Shown piece after piece: positions 15,658 through 24,906 of a stretch of 54,305 nt of DNA (position 1 is its first letter; every line of letters begins with the position of its first letter). The translations under genes and the position numbers were made by a program. The notes under the pieces were generated by a model. That model saw only the letters and a program-made list of their open reading frames with translations, was not told the origin of the DNA and ran no database searches. The stretch lies in NCBI GenBank assembly GCA_002490775.1, contig DKUR01000031.1, forward strand, positions 1-54,305. The letters run 5' to 3'. The stretch is from Lachnospiraceae bacterium UBA7199 (GTDB lineage Bacteria; Bacillota; Clostridia; Lachnospirales; Lachnospiraceae).

Positions 15658-18600
15658 ATGAACAGACAGCAATATACTTTGGGCATTGATATTGGCTCTA
15701 CCACTGTTAAAATTGCCATTTTGGATGATGCTCATAATATCCTGTTTTCCGATTATAAAAGACATTTTGCAAATATAAGGGAAACCCTGTCAGATCTTTT
15801 ACAGGAAGCCTATTCCCAGCTTGGAAATATTCTTCTCCACCCTATGATCACCGGCTCCGGTGGTCTTACTTTAGCCAACCACCTGGAAGTTCCATTTGTA
15901 CAGGAGGTTATTTCAGTAGCCACCGCCTTAAAAGAATTTGCACCAAAAACAGATGTAGCCATTGAGTTAGGCGGCGAAGATGCCAAAATTATTTATTTTG
16001 AAGGCGGTAATGTAGAACAACGTATGAACGGTATCTGTGCAGGAGGTACCGGCTCTTTTATTGACCAGATGGCTTCTCTTTTACAAACTGATGCCGCAGG
16101 TTTAAATGAATATGCAAAGAACTACCATTCCCTGTATACCATCGCTGCCAGATGCGGTGTTTTTGCCAAATCAGATATTCAGCCCCTGATCAATGACGGT
16201 GCCACCAAGGAAGACTTGTCTGCATCCATTTTTCAGGCAGTAGTCAATCAGACCATCAGCGGTCTTGCCTGCGGCAAGCCGATTCGGGGACACGTAGCTT
16301 TTTTAGGCGGTCCTCTCCATTTCCTTTCCGAATTAAAAACAGCTTTTATACGTACATTAAAGCTGGATGATGAACATATTATCGAGACAAAGCACTCTCA
16401 TCTTTTTGCCGCTATAGGCTCCGCTCTGAATGCAAAAGAAGAAGTTTCATTTACTATGGAAGAAATGGTTAAAAAACTCTCTTCCAACATTAAAATGGAA
16501 TTTGAAGTAGAACGTATGGAGCCTTTGTTTGCTGATCAGTCAGAATACGAAAGCTTCAAAGCCCGTCATGCAAAGCATTGTGTGAGAACCGGTGAACTTT
16601 CTTCCTATCGGGGCAACTTATTTTTAGGGATTGACGCAGGCAGTACAACTACAAAAGTTGCACTGGTAGGTGAAGATGGTTCTCTGCTTTATTCTTTTTA
16701 TAGCAGTAATGATGGCAGCCCTTTAAAAACAGCGATTCGTTCCATCAAGGAAATTTATTCACTGCTTCCTGCGGATGCCCAGATCGTCCGTTCCTGCTCT
16801 ACTGGATACGGAGAGGCGCTTATGAAGGCCGCTTTCCTTCTGGATGACGGGGAAGTTGAAACTGTCGCCCACTATTATGCAGCCGCTTTCTTTAATCCCA
16901 AGGTAGACTGTATTTTGGACATAGGCGGTCAGGATATGAAATGCATCAAAATAAAAGACCAGACCGTTGACAGTGTACAGCTAAACGAAGCCTGCTCCTC
17001 CGGCTGCGGCTCTTTTATTGAGACCTTTGCCAAATCTTTAAATTATACTGTTGAGGATTTCGCAAAGGCGGCTTTGTTTGCCGAACATCCTATTGATTTA
17101 GGAACCAGATGTACTGTATTTATGAACTCTAAGGTAAAGCAGGCACAAAAGGAAGGCGCATCTGTCTCCGATATCTCCGCCGGTCTTGCCTACTCAGTCA
17201 TCAAAAATGCCCTGTTTAAAGTAATCAAGGTTTCTGATGCCTCTGCCCTTGGTAAAAATATTGTGGTACAGGGCGGTACTTTTTACAATGATGCTGTACT
17301 GAAAAGTTTTGAAAAAATTGCAGGCTGTGAAGCCATCCGCCCTGATATTGCAGGAATTATGGGGGCCTTCGGCGCTGCTTTGATTGCCAGAGAGCGTTTT
17401 GTAGAAGGATATGAAACCTCTATGCTCTCTTTTGAAAACATAAACAAGCTCCAATTTGAAACCAGTATGGCAAAGTGTAAAGGATGTACCAATAACTGCC
17501 GCCTGACCATCAATAAATTTACCGGCGGCCGGCAATATATTTCCGGCAACCGTTGCGAACGGGGGCTTGGAAAGCAGAAAAATGAAAATAATATTCCAAA
17601 TCTTTTTGATTATAAATTGAAACGAATCTTCGGTTATGAATCTCTGGCAGTTGATGAAGCACCCCGAGGCAGTGTAGGAATCCCCCGTGTGCTTAACATG
17701 TATGAAAATTATCCTTTTTGGTTTACCTTTTTTACAAAACTTGGCTACCGGGTAGTACTATCTCCTCTTTCTAACCGCAAAATCTATGAACTGGGAATTG
17801 AATCCATTCCAAGTGAATCGGAATGCTATCCTGCCAAGCTGGCTCATGGGCATGTAAGCTGGCTGATCAATCAAAAAGTGGATTTTATCTTTTATCCAGC
17901 TCTCTTTTATGAGAGAAATGAATTTGAAGAGGCAAATAACCACTACAACTGCCCTATTGTCACCTCCTATTCGGAAAATATAAAAAATAACGTGGAAGAA
18001 ATCGGCAAAGGCGAAGTCCTGCTGCGTAATCCTTTTATGTCCTTCAGGGATTTGAAAACCATTTCCGAAGCCCTTGTCAAAGAATTTAAAGAACTGCCGG
18101 TAGAAGAAGTTATGGAAGCGGCACGCTTCGGCTGGGAAGAACTGGATAAAGCAAGATGCGACATGCAGAAAAAAGGAGAAGAGGTTCTCGCCTACTTAGA
18201 GGAAACCGGCAGGCGGGGCATCGTACTTGCAGGGCGCCCCTATCATATTGATCCTGAAATTAATCATGGAATTCCAGAACTTATTACCTCTTATGATATT
18301 GCAGTACTGACAGAAGACTCTGTTTCCCACTTAGCTGCACCAGAACGCCCGCTTATCGTATCTGACCAGTGGATGTACCATTCCAGGCTTTATGCAGCGG
18401 CAAGCTATGTTAAAACTGTAGATAATCTGGAGCTGGTCCAGTTAAATTCCTTTGGATGCGGTTTAGACGCAGTAACCACTGACCAGGTAAATGATATTCT
18501 GACTGGTTCAGGCAAGATTTATACCTGTCTTAAGATTGATGAAGTAAATAATCTTGGTGCTGCCAGAATCAGAATTCGTTCCCTTTTATCCGCGATTCGG

Positions 18601-19914
18601 GTAAAAGAAAAGCAAAAGGAAAAACGCATCCTTTGTTCTTCTGCAATTAACAAGGTTTCATTTACCGAGGAAATGCGTAAGGAATATACTATTTTATGTC
18701 CTCAAATGTCTCCCATTCATTTTGATATTTTAGAGGCGGCATTTAATGCCTGCGGCTACCATTTTGAGGTTTTGGAAAATGACAACAGGCGGGCTGTTGA
18801 TGTTGGGCTGAAATATGTAAACAATGACGCATGCTATCCTTCCCTTATGGTAGTAGGGCAAATCATGGATGCACTGCTTTCCGGCAAATACGATGTAAAC
18901 AAGGTTGCAGTCATTATGACGCAGACCGGTGGCGGCTGTCGTGCCACCAACTATATTGGTTTTATCCGCAGAGCACTGGAAAAAGCGGGTATTCCCCAGG
19001 TTCCCGTCATCTCTTTAAACATGGCTGGAATTGAGTCCAATCCTGGTTTTCATTTGAATCTGGAAATGTTGATGCGGGCTGCTTATGGCGCTGTTTTTGG
19101 AGACATATTCATGCGCTGTATTTACCGGATGCGCCCTTATGAAAAAGAGCCTGGCAGCGTTGAGGCTGTTCATCAGAAATGGCTGAAAAAATGCCGCGAA
19201 TTTGTTTCTGCAAAGCATATGAATTTCTTTACCTTCAAAAAAATGTGCCGGCAGATGATTGAAGATTTTGACCATATTCCGATTACCGAAAAAGCAAAGC
19301 CCCGGGTAGGCATCGTAGGAGAAATTCTTGTAAAATATGCTCCTGCCGCCAATAACCATTTGGTAGAATTACTGGAATCTGAAGGTGCTGAAGCTGTTGT
19401 ACCGGATCTTTTAGACTTTATGCTCTACTGCTTTTACAACCAAATCTATAAAGCAGATGAGCTTGGTACAAGTAAAAAAACAGCATTGATTTCAAGGCTG
19501 GGGATTGATGCGCTGGAATTTTTGCGGGGCAGTGCAGTAAAGGCATTTTCCAAGAGCAAGCATTTCACCCCTCCTATCAGCATTTACCAAACCGTAGAAT
19601 ATGCCAAGCCGATCGTTTCCATTGGCAATCAGACCGGTGAAGGCTGGTTCCTTACAGGAGAAATGGTGGAATTAATCCACAGCGGTGTTAACAATATTGT
19701 TTGTACGCAGCCCTTTGCCTGCCTTCCTAACCATGTAGTGGGAAAAGGTGTTATTAAAGAACTGCGCAGACAATATCCACTTAGCAATATTGTTGCTATT
19801 GACTATGATCCAGGCGCCAGCGAAGTCAATCAGCTCAACCGAATTAAACTGATGCTTTCAACTGCTCAGAAAAATCTGGCAGATCAGACAGAAAATGTAC
19901 AAGAAACCGCTTAG
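15658..19914 (+). CDS. Giant 2-hydroxyacyl-CoA dehydratase activase (HgdC-like, two ASKHA domains, DUF2229)
   Basis: A 1418-aa protein of the ATP-dependent reductive activases. Small relatives (HgdC) pump an electron into 2-hydroxyacyl-CoA dehydratases. The first ASKHA unit has DIGSTTVK (residues 11-18), NGICAGGTGSF with Cys127, and RCGVF with Cys166. These numbers coincide with the two cluster-binding cysteines of Acidaminococcus HgdC. A second unit repeats this (GIDAGSTTTK, NEACSSGCGSF). Then come a Cys-rich segment (CKGCTNNCRL), the DUF2229 part (SESECYPAKLAHGH), and further Cys motifs (NNDACYPS, QPFACLPNH). The start is fixed by GAAAGGAAAGG upstream of ATG 15658. No dehydratase subunit lies beside it. 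The real partner is unknown. Confidence 0.9.
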   Translation: MNRQQYTLGIDIGSTTVKIAILDDAHNILFSDYKRHFANIRETLSDLLQEAYSQLGNILLHPMITGSGGLTLANHLEVPFVQEVISVATALKEFAPKTDVAIELGGEDAKIIYFEGGNVEQRMNGICAGGTGSFIDQMASLLQTDAAGLNEYAKNYHSLYTIAARCGVFAKSDIQPLINDGATKEDLSASIFQAVVNQTISGLACGKPIRGHVAFLGGPLHFLSELKTAFIRTLKLDDEHIIETKHSHLFAAIGSALNAKEEVSFTMEEMVKKLSSNIKMEFEVERMEPLFADQSEYESFKARHAKHCVRTGELSSYRGNLFLGIDAGSTTTKVALVGEDGSLLYSFYSSNDGSPLKTAIRSIKEIYSLLPADAQIVRSCSTGYGEALMKAAFLLDDGEVETVAHYYAAAFFNPKVDCILDIGGQDMKCIKIKDQTVDSVQLNEACSSGCGSFIETFAKSLNYTVEDFAKAALFAEHPIDLGTRCTVFMNSKVKQAQKEGASVSDISAGLAYSVIKNALFKVIKVSDASALGKNIVVQGGTFYNDAVLKSFEKIAGCEAIRPDIAGIMGAFGAALIARERFVEGYETSMLSFENINKLQFETSMAKCKGCTNNCRLTINKFTGGRQYISGNRCERGLGKQKNENNIPNLFDYKLKRIFGYESLAVDEAPRGSVGIPRVLNMYENYPFWFTFFTKLGYRVVLSPLSNRKIYELGIESIPSESECYPAKLAHGHVSWLINQKVDFIFYPALFYERNEFEEANNHYNCPIVTSYSENIKNNVEEIGKGEVLLRNPFMSFRDLKTISEALVKEFKELPVEEVMEAARFGWEELDKARCDMQKKGEEVLAYLEETGRRGIVLAGRPYHIDPEINHGIPELITSYDIAVLTEDSVSHLAAPERPLIVSDQWMYHSRLYAAASYVKTVDNLELVQLNSFGCGLDAVTTDQVNDILTGSGKIYTCLKIDEVNNLGAARIRIRSLLSAIRVKEKQKEKRILCSSAINKVSFTEEMRKEYTILCPQMSPIHFDILEAAFNACGYHFEVLENDNRRAVDVGLKYVNNDACYPSLMVVGQIMDALLSGKYDVNKVAVIMTQTGGGCRATNYIGFIRRALEKAGIPQVPVISLNMAGIESNPGFHLNLEMLMRAAYGAVFGDIFMRCIYRMRPYEKEPGSVEAVHQKWLKKCREFVSAKHMNFFTFKKMCRQMIEDFDHIPITEKAKPRVGIVGEILVKYAPAANNHLVELLESEGAEAVVPDLLDFMLYCFYNQIYKADELGTSKKTALISRLGIDALEFLRGSAVKAFSKSKHFTPPISIYQTVEYAKPIVSIGNQTGEGWFLTGEMVELIHSGVNNIVCTQPFACLPNHVVGKGVIKELRRQYPLSNIVAIDYDPGASEVNQLNRIKLMLSTAQKNLADQTENVQETA

Positions 19915-19937
19915 GAAGGTTAAAACAGGAATTTAAT

Positions 19938-21080
19938 ATGATTAAGCAGGAAATTAATGAAATCAAAAGACTATATACCCCCAGCAACTGCTCTATCACA
20001 CGCATTTGCGGCTGCTATGTAGATGGTGAAAAAAACAAAAAAACTACTTTTAAGGAAGCATTTCTTTCACTTCCAGAGGAAGAAATTTTTAAATATTTTG
20101 AACTGCTCAGAAAAACGCTTTCCGGTACTGTAGGAAAAAATCTGTTAAATTTAGAATTTCCCCTTGCAAGTGAGGAAGAAGGCGGCACTCAGGAATTTCT
20201 TCTGCGGCTTCGCGACAGCAAATTAAAGGATGATGCCCTTTTAGAAGAATTTTACAATAAAGTCATTGGTTCCTATGAATATGTTGGAAATTATCTGATC
20301 CTAATGATTCATGATGCTTATGATGTTCCTGGAAAGACAACTGATGGTCTTACAATGGAGGATGCATCTGACATTGTTTATGAATATATTTTATGCTGTA
20401 TCTGCCCTGTAAACCTTTCTAAGCCGGGCTTAAGCTATAATGCGGAAACAAACGAATTTCACAACAGAGTCCGCGACTGGATTGTGGAAGTACCTGAAGC
20501 TGGTTTTCTCTTTCCGGCCTTTAATGAAAGAAGCGCCGATATTCATAGTACCCTTTATTATTCTAAGAATCCGGAAGAAGCACACCCTGAATTTGTGGAT
20601 TTTATTTTAGGAGCAGTTCTTCCCCTGTCAGCCGGCAGCCAGAAGGAAACCTTCCACACACTGGTTACAGAAACCTTAGGGGAAGAAGCTGATTATGAAG
20701 TGATTAAAAATATACATGAAAACCTTACGGAAATGATTGAAGAACATAAGGAAATACCTGAACCCCTTATGCTTGATAAACAACAAGTCAAAAGTTTGTT
20801 TGAAAAAAGCGGTGTACAAGAAGAAAAGTTATCAGATTTTGAAAAGCTTTATGACGCAGCAGCCGGTGAACATACCTCTCTTTTAGTAGATAATGTAGCA
20901 AACACACGTACCTTTGAGGTAAAAACTCCTGATGTGGTAGTTAAAGTAAATCCTGAACGGGCGGATTTAGTAAATACTGTTATGATTGAGGGCAGACGTT
21001 GCCTGGTAATAGAAATAAATGACCATGTAGAAGTAAACGGAATTCAAATACATGTAAAAGAGCCACAGCAATCTTTATAA
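19938..21080 (+). CDS. DUF4317 family protein
   Basis: A 380-aa cytoplasmic protein. I recognise the DUF4317 pattern from MIKQEINEIKRLYTPSNCSI, ITRICGCYVDGEK, and the central LSYNAETNEFHNRVRDWIVE with PAFNERSADIH. No catalytic motif is evident. It begins 23 nt after the activase stop and shares its transcript, ending in a strong terminator that overlaps the last codons. The association with the activase is positional only. The family is widespread in Lachnospiraceae and has no assigned function. Confidence 0.85.
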   Translation: MIKQEINEIKRLYTPSNCSITRICGCYVDGEKNKKTTFKEAFLSLPEEEIFKYFELLRKTLSGTVGKNLLNLEFPLASEEEGGTQEFLLRLRDSKLKDDALLEEFYNKVIGSYEYVGNYLILMIHDAYDVPGKTTDGLTMEDASDIVYEYILCCICPVNLSKPGLSYNAETNEFHNRVRDWIVEVPEAGFLFPAFNERSADIHSTLYYSKNPEEAHPEFVDFILGAVLPLSAGSQKETFHTLVTETLGEEADYEVIKNIHENLTEMIEEHKEIPEPLMLDKQQVKSLFEKSGVQEEKLSDFEKLYDAAAGEHTSLLVDNVANTRTFEVKTPDVVVKVNPERADLVNTVMIEGRRCLVIEINDHVEVNGIQIHVKEPQQSL

Positions 21081-21098
21081 GATGCTGTGGCTCTTTTA
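21058..21098. terminator. Bidirectional terminator between converging genes
   Basis: AGAGCCACAGCA (from 21059) pairs with TGCTGTGGCTCT (21083-21094), a near-perfect 12-bp stem with T-runs on both sides. The stem's left arm lies inside the end of the DUF4317 gene (stop 21078-21080). It serves that gene on the plus strand and the EAL-HDOD gene (ending 21103) on the minus strand. Confidence 0.9.
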
Positions 21099-21102
21099 AC
21101 GC

Positions 21103-22326
21103 TTATTCAGAAAACATATCCCTATACCATTGCAGGGATTGAATGTAGGCATCAAAAACCTGATCCATTTCCATATTATTAATAATCATTAGGCGGAATA
21201 CTTCCTGCCAGTTAGCCCTTTCATATTGTGTGATAAATTCAAGAACTGGTGCCAGCACTCCTTTATGATCAATCAAAGCATCACTTATTTCTTTAGATAC
21301 TTTAACCATTTTGAGTGCCTCTTCCATTGTCTGGTTTAAAATCAAGTCAAGTACTGAAAACAGCCCCATAAGAAAAAGCTCCGAGGTATTCATAGCCATT
21401 TTAAACGCAGGTGCAAGATTTTCTGCAAATTTCGCACGAAGAAGAGAAAGCCTTGTTACCTCATTAGGCTTATCGGCATAAAGCTTATTGGCTACTGCGG
21501 TGTTAATCCACTTCTTCAATTCACGCTGCCCCAACATGGCGGCTGCATGTCTGATAGAAGTAATCTCTGAGTTAACAGTCATTCTATTAACCATTTTCAG
21601 CAGGGAAATTACAAGCGCCGTATCACGCCCGATAATATCCGCCGCCTTCGTCAAATCAAAGTCAACATCATTCACCATATTTAAAAGTTCTATGTAATTA
21701 ACCTTTAAAGGAGCTACTTCGCTTACGCCCTGCGTTACAGGTACATGGTAAAAATCACCTTCATAAAGCTTATATCCGCCTTCCTTTTTCAATGTCTCAT
21801 AAATCTCCTGATTTGAAACATTTCCTGCACAGAGGCTTACATTAGGATAGATATTGCTAAAATAAATCTTTGCTTTAGATATATCTATTTTCTTATAATC
21901 CAGCAGCACATAGTCTACCAAGAGAAGAATTTCACGATAAGGTTCAAAATTTTGCACTGTCAGCTTCCGAATCGCAAGCTTAAAGCCCATACTCTTTAAC
22001 TCACGCAGTCTGTCTACATAAATTTTCTCAGGCAGAACTGTATGATCCATAAGCAGCACAAGACGTTCATGAGGTGTAGGCGCCTGCACCTCAATATCAG
22101 TAAATAAAGAAATATTGTTGATTTCCACAAAGATTTCCTTATCGGAGGGAATTGTCTCTATTCCCATACTTTCTAACACTTCGAGCCCCGGAATATCCAC
22201 TGCTCCATCATGCTGACGCGTTCCCTGAAGGCTGGGATTCAGCAAAGTATTTTTCTTCTGAGTAAATAATGAATACGCCCGCACGCTCATTTCTTCATCA
22301 AATAAGGGTATTAATGTAACAAGCAT
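21103..22326 (-). CDS. EAL-HDOD domain protein, EAL degenerate
   Basis: A 407-aa signalling protein of the YuxH type. The N-terminal 200 residues have the EAL fold pattern (EIFVEINNISLFTD, LRELKSMGFKLAIRKL, YVLLDYKKID) but no EAL triad and no DDFGTG-type loop, so c-di-GMP hydrolysis is not expected. Residues about 205-400 are an HDOD domain (YIELLNMVNDVDFDLTKAAD, RDTALVISLLKMVNRM, SIRHAAAMLGQRELKKWI). HDOD proteins act as signalling scaffolds. The gene has an AAGGAGA ribosome binding site and lies downstream of a small coiled-coil gene. It converges with the DUF4317 gene across a shared terminator. Confidence 0.88.
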   Translation of the reverse strand: MLVTLIPLFDEEMSVRAYSLFTQKKNTLLNPSLQGTRQHDGAVDIPGLEVLESMGIETIPSDKEIFVEINNISLFTDIEVQAPTPHERLVLLMDHTVLPEKIYVDRLRELKSMGFKLAIRKLTVQNFEPYREILLLVDYVLLDYKKIDISKAKIYFSNIYPNVSLCAGNVSNQEIYETLKKEGGYKLYEGDFYHVPVTQGVSEVAPLKVNYIELLNMVNDVDFDLTKAADIIGRDTALVISLLKMVNRMTVNSEITSIRHAAAMLGQRELKKWINTAVANKLYADKPNEVTRLSLLRAKFAENLAPAFKMAMNTSELFLMGLFSVLDLILNQTMEEALKMVKVSKEISDALIDHKGVLAPVLEFITQYERANWQEVFRLMIINNMEMDQVFDAYIQSLQWYRDMFSE

Positions 22327-22473
22327 ATCTTTCTCCTTTATGTTTAACTAAACTTGATAATATTAGTTTACACCATTTCTTCATGATACACAATATTCTG
22401 GTAAAATTTCCGCGGATAATTTTCCGCTTCATTTAACGTAAGAATGTTCCGCGAAGTATGGCATCCTAATGTT

Positions 22474-22719
22474 TTATGACGAACATTCCTCTTCTGTATG
22501 AGCCAAAATATACTCCTGCAGAATATCATAAGCATCCTCTGCATTAAGACCTGATGATGCAAGAAGCTGGTTGATTCCCTCCAAATCCTTATCTCTTTTT
22601 TCTTTGTATAATGCATCCAGCTCACTTTGTTCCGATTTTAATTTTGTGCGCAGTGCGAGGATCACTTCTTCCTTTTCCGCAATTTTTTCTTCTACTGTTT
22701 TTCTCTGCCCTCTTGCCAT
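22474..22719 (-). CDS. Small coiled-coil protein
   Basis: An 81-aa, highly charged protein beginning MARGQRKTVEEKIAEKEEVI. The first 50 residues have a heptad-like pattern of Leu/Ile/Ala with Lys/Glu, predicting one long helix. The second part (LEGINQLLASSGLNAEDAYD) looks like a short helical hairpin. A perfect AGGAGG precedes the ATG. I cannot assign a family. It resembles DUF4315-like small proteins only in general character. It stands between the debranching enzyme gene and the EAL-HDOD gene. Confidence 0.68.
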   Translation of the reverse strand: MARGQRKTVEEKIAEKEEVILALRTKLKSEQSELDALYKEKRDKDLEGINQLLASSGLNAEDAYDILQEYILAHTEEECSS

Positions 22720-22803
22720 AATCTGTATTTACCTCCTAAAAGCTATAGTCACTTTTATTATATGGACAAGATGTCAAAAATATTCTCTTTTGTAGAAAAT
22801 GGC

Positions 22804-24744
22804 TCATTTTCTTTCCAGCGCTTCATATACACGCAAAATCTCTCCCACACTCCAGGCTTGGGCAAAGCACCCTCTTGAAAAAGATGGATTTGCTCCATCA
22901 TAAATTTCAGGAAGCTGCCCAATGCAGCCTTCCCTCATAGCGCTTGTCAAAACCTCTATCTGCTCTTCCACTTTTTCTTTGGCTTCCTTAGAATAATTTC
23001 TGGTTTTCAGGTATGCCAGATAATATGCTCCCATAGGAAATACCCACACTGTTCCCTGATGATAAGCCAAATCCCGTGCAAGCATTTCTCCTCCATAAAC
23101 ACCATGAAACTCTTTGTCCTCTTTTGCAAGCGTCCGCAGCCCATAAGGTGTATACAACTTTTCAAAAACAGTATCCACCACAAGCCTTTCCTTATCCTTG
23201 CTGAGCATTGTAAAAGGCATGGAAACAGCCCAAATCTGGTTACACCGTATCTGTGTATCTGCATTTGTGCCTGAAAGTACATCCTTAAGACAGCCTGCCT
23301 CTTCATTCCAAAATTTTTCCTGAAAGCTTATCCTTACTTTCTCAGCCAAGCTTCCATAATCTCCTCTGTCTTTTAATACCTCTCCAAATTCTTCCATCAC
23401 GCAAAGGGCATTATACCAATAAGCATTGATTTCCACCGGTTTGCCATGCCTTGGTGTGGGAAGGATATCTCCGATCCTTACGTCCATCCATGTTACCTGG
23501 TCAAATCCTTTTCCTGCATAAATAAGTCCATCCTCATCCATACCGATTCCATGCAGGGTTCCTTTCCGGTAACATGCTATAATTTCTTTCATAACCGGCC
23601 ACATTTCTGCTATAAATGGAATATCCTGTGTTTTTTGATAATACAGATACACTGCCTGAATAAATAAAAGTGCCGCGTCTGCCGTATTATATCTTGGTTC
23701 ACTTTTCCCTTCTGGAAAAAGATTAGGCATTAATCCATCTTTACAATATACCGCAAAGGTACGCAGAATGCTTTTTACATTTTCAAGTTGTCCGGTGGAA
23801 ATACAGCAGCCTGCAAGAGCGATCATTGTGTCACGTCCCCAGTCCTCAAAAAAAGGAAAACCTGCCAATATGGTTTTACCGCCTGTAGACTTTCTTTCCG
23901 CCACAAACTGATCTGCACTTTTTGCCAGCATCTTTGCAGCTTCATGCTTCAGCTTTGAGGTTTCAACAAGCTTTTTCCGATATTCTACTGCTTCCTGTAT
24001 CACCTGATCCGCACAATCCAGCGTCTTTTTCATACTGTAAACAATTTCCAGACCTGTGCAGGTTTGCGGCATCACCTGCTTCTCAATAAAATGATTCACA
24101 AAAGTATTTCCCTTTTCTTTCCTTCCATCACAGGCATCATAAGCATAATATAAATTTTTAACTAATCTGTCCGGGATTCTTTTTACCATCCCGTCTGTAC
24201 GAAAATAAAGGGTATGCCCTTGTGAAGAAATGCAGCTTTCTTCCAGCACAAATTCTTGTTTGTTTTCAGGCTGTTCTCCTTTCGGCGTAAACTGTAGATG
24301 CGGTGTCACACGAAATATAACAGGTTCTCTTCTCCTGTTATCTATTTCATATTTGACAGCAATCAGATTTTCCCCCTGTTTCATAGCAATTTTTTTTACA
24401 ATTTCCGCCCCTTCTACCTGATAAATCCACTTAGGATAATCTTCAAAAGAAAAAGCAGAAAGATACCGGTACCCTTCCTCATTCAATCCTGCATCCACAT
24501 ATTCCTGGCTTGACAGATGAAAACAGTTTTTCCCTAAACAAATCTCTTCTTCCAATCGGTGAATCATGTTATAGCGATGGTTTGGCGGTTCCACACAAGC
24601 CATAATAAATGCATGATCATTTCTGGTATTGGAACCGATCATGCTGCCCGAAGAAAATCCTCCTAAGCCATTTGTTAAAAGATAGCAGTTTTTCTGCCCC
24701 CGTTCTCTGGTTACCCAATCCTGCTTTCCATAAACAAATTTCAT
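22804..24744 (-). CDS. Glycogen debranching enzyme (amylo-alpha-1,6-glucosidase type)
   Basis: A 646-aa cytoplasmic enzyme that releases alpha-1,6 branch residues of glycogen-like polymers. The N-terminal beta domain starts MKFVYGKQDWVTRERGQKN with YLLTNGLGGFSSGS. The (alpha/alpha)6 catalytic domain holds FFEDWGRDTMIALAG, TADAALLFIQAVY, YAGKGFDQVTWMDVRIGD and, near the end, GQLPEIYDGANP. Length and motifs fit the bacterial GDE_N/GDE_C architecture (GH133 by memory). No other glycogen gene is nearby, so it acts on products made elsewhere. No obvious terminator follows. Confidence 0.93.
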   Translation of the reverse strand: MKFVYGKQDWVTRERGQKNCYLLTNGLGGFSSGSMIGSNTRNDHAFIMACVEPPNHRYNMIHRLEEEICLGKNCFHLSSQEYVDAGLNEEGYRYLSAFSFEDYPKWIYQVEGAEIVKKIAMKQGENLIAVKYEIDNRRREPVIFRVTPHLQFTPKGEQPENKQEFVLEESCISSQGHTLYFRTDGMVKRIPDRLVKNLYYAYDACDGRKEKGNTFVNHFIEKQVMPQTCTGLEIVYSMKKTLDCADQVIQEAVEYRKKLVETSKLKHEAAKMLAKSADQFVAERKSTGGKTILAGFPFFEDWGRDTMIALAGCCISTGQLENVKSILRTFAVYCKDGLMPNLFPEGKSEPRYNTADAALLFIQAVYLYYQKTQDIPFIAEMWPVMKEIIACYRKGTLHGIGMDEDGLIYAGKGFDQVTWMDVRIGDILPTPRHGKPVEINAYWYNALCVMEEFGEVLKDRGDYGSLAEKVRISFQEKFWNEEAGCLKDVLSGTNADTQIRCNQIWAVSMPFTMLSKDKERLVVDTVFEKLYTPYGLRTLAKEDKEFHGVYGGEMLARDLAYHQGTVWVFPMGAYYLAYLKTRNYSKEAKEKVEEQIEVLTSAMREGCIGQLPEIYDGANPSFSRGCFAQAWSVGEILRVYEALERK

Positions 24745-24800
24745 ATTCTTCTTAACCCCTTCAAGATAATTTTGATGTCGCTTTTCAAATTTCCGTAAAG

Positions 24801-24841
24801 CAAAACATGAAGAAGCAAAATTATCTATCCTGCTTCCTCAT
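24801..24841 (-). terminator. Terminator of the Cache chemoreceptor gene
   Basis: On the minus strand ATGAGGAAGCA (24841-24831) pairs with TGCTTCTTCAT (24817-24807), with one mismatch and a 13-nt loop, then a short TTTTGCTTT tail. It lies about 65 nt after the stop of the gene ending at 24907. Confidence 0.7.
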
Positions 24842-24906
24842 GCATCTATGATACTTTTCTATTTCAAATTTTAATAATATATGTACTGCCTGTTTTCACT
24901 GGCAAA

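Noticed and set aside
22368..22625. 85-codon minus ORF overlapping the coiled-coil gene
   Set aside because: It overlaps the better-supported 81-aa gene, which has AGGAGG and a clear helical protein. This frame has no SD and looks random in the overlap.
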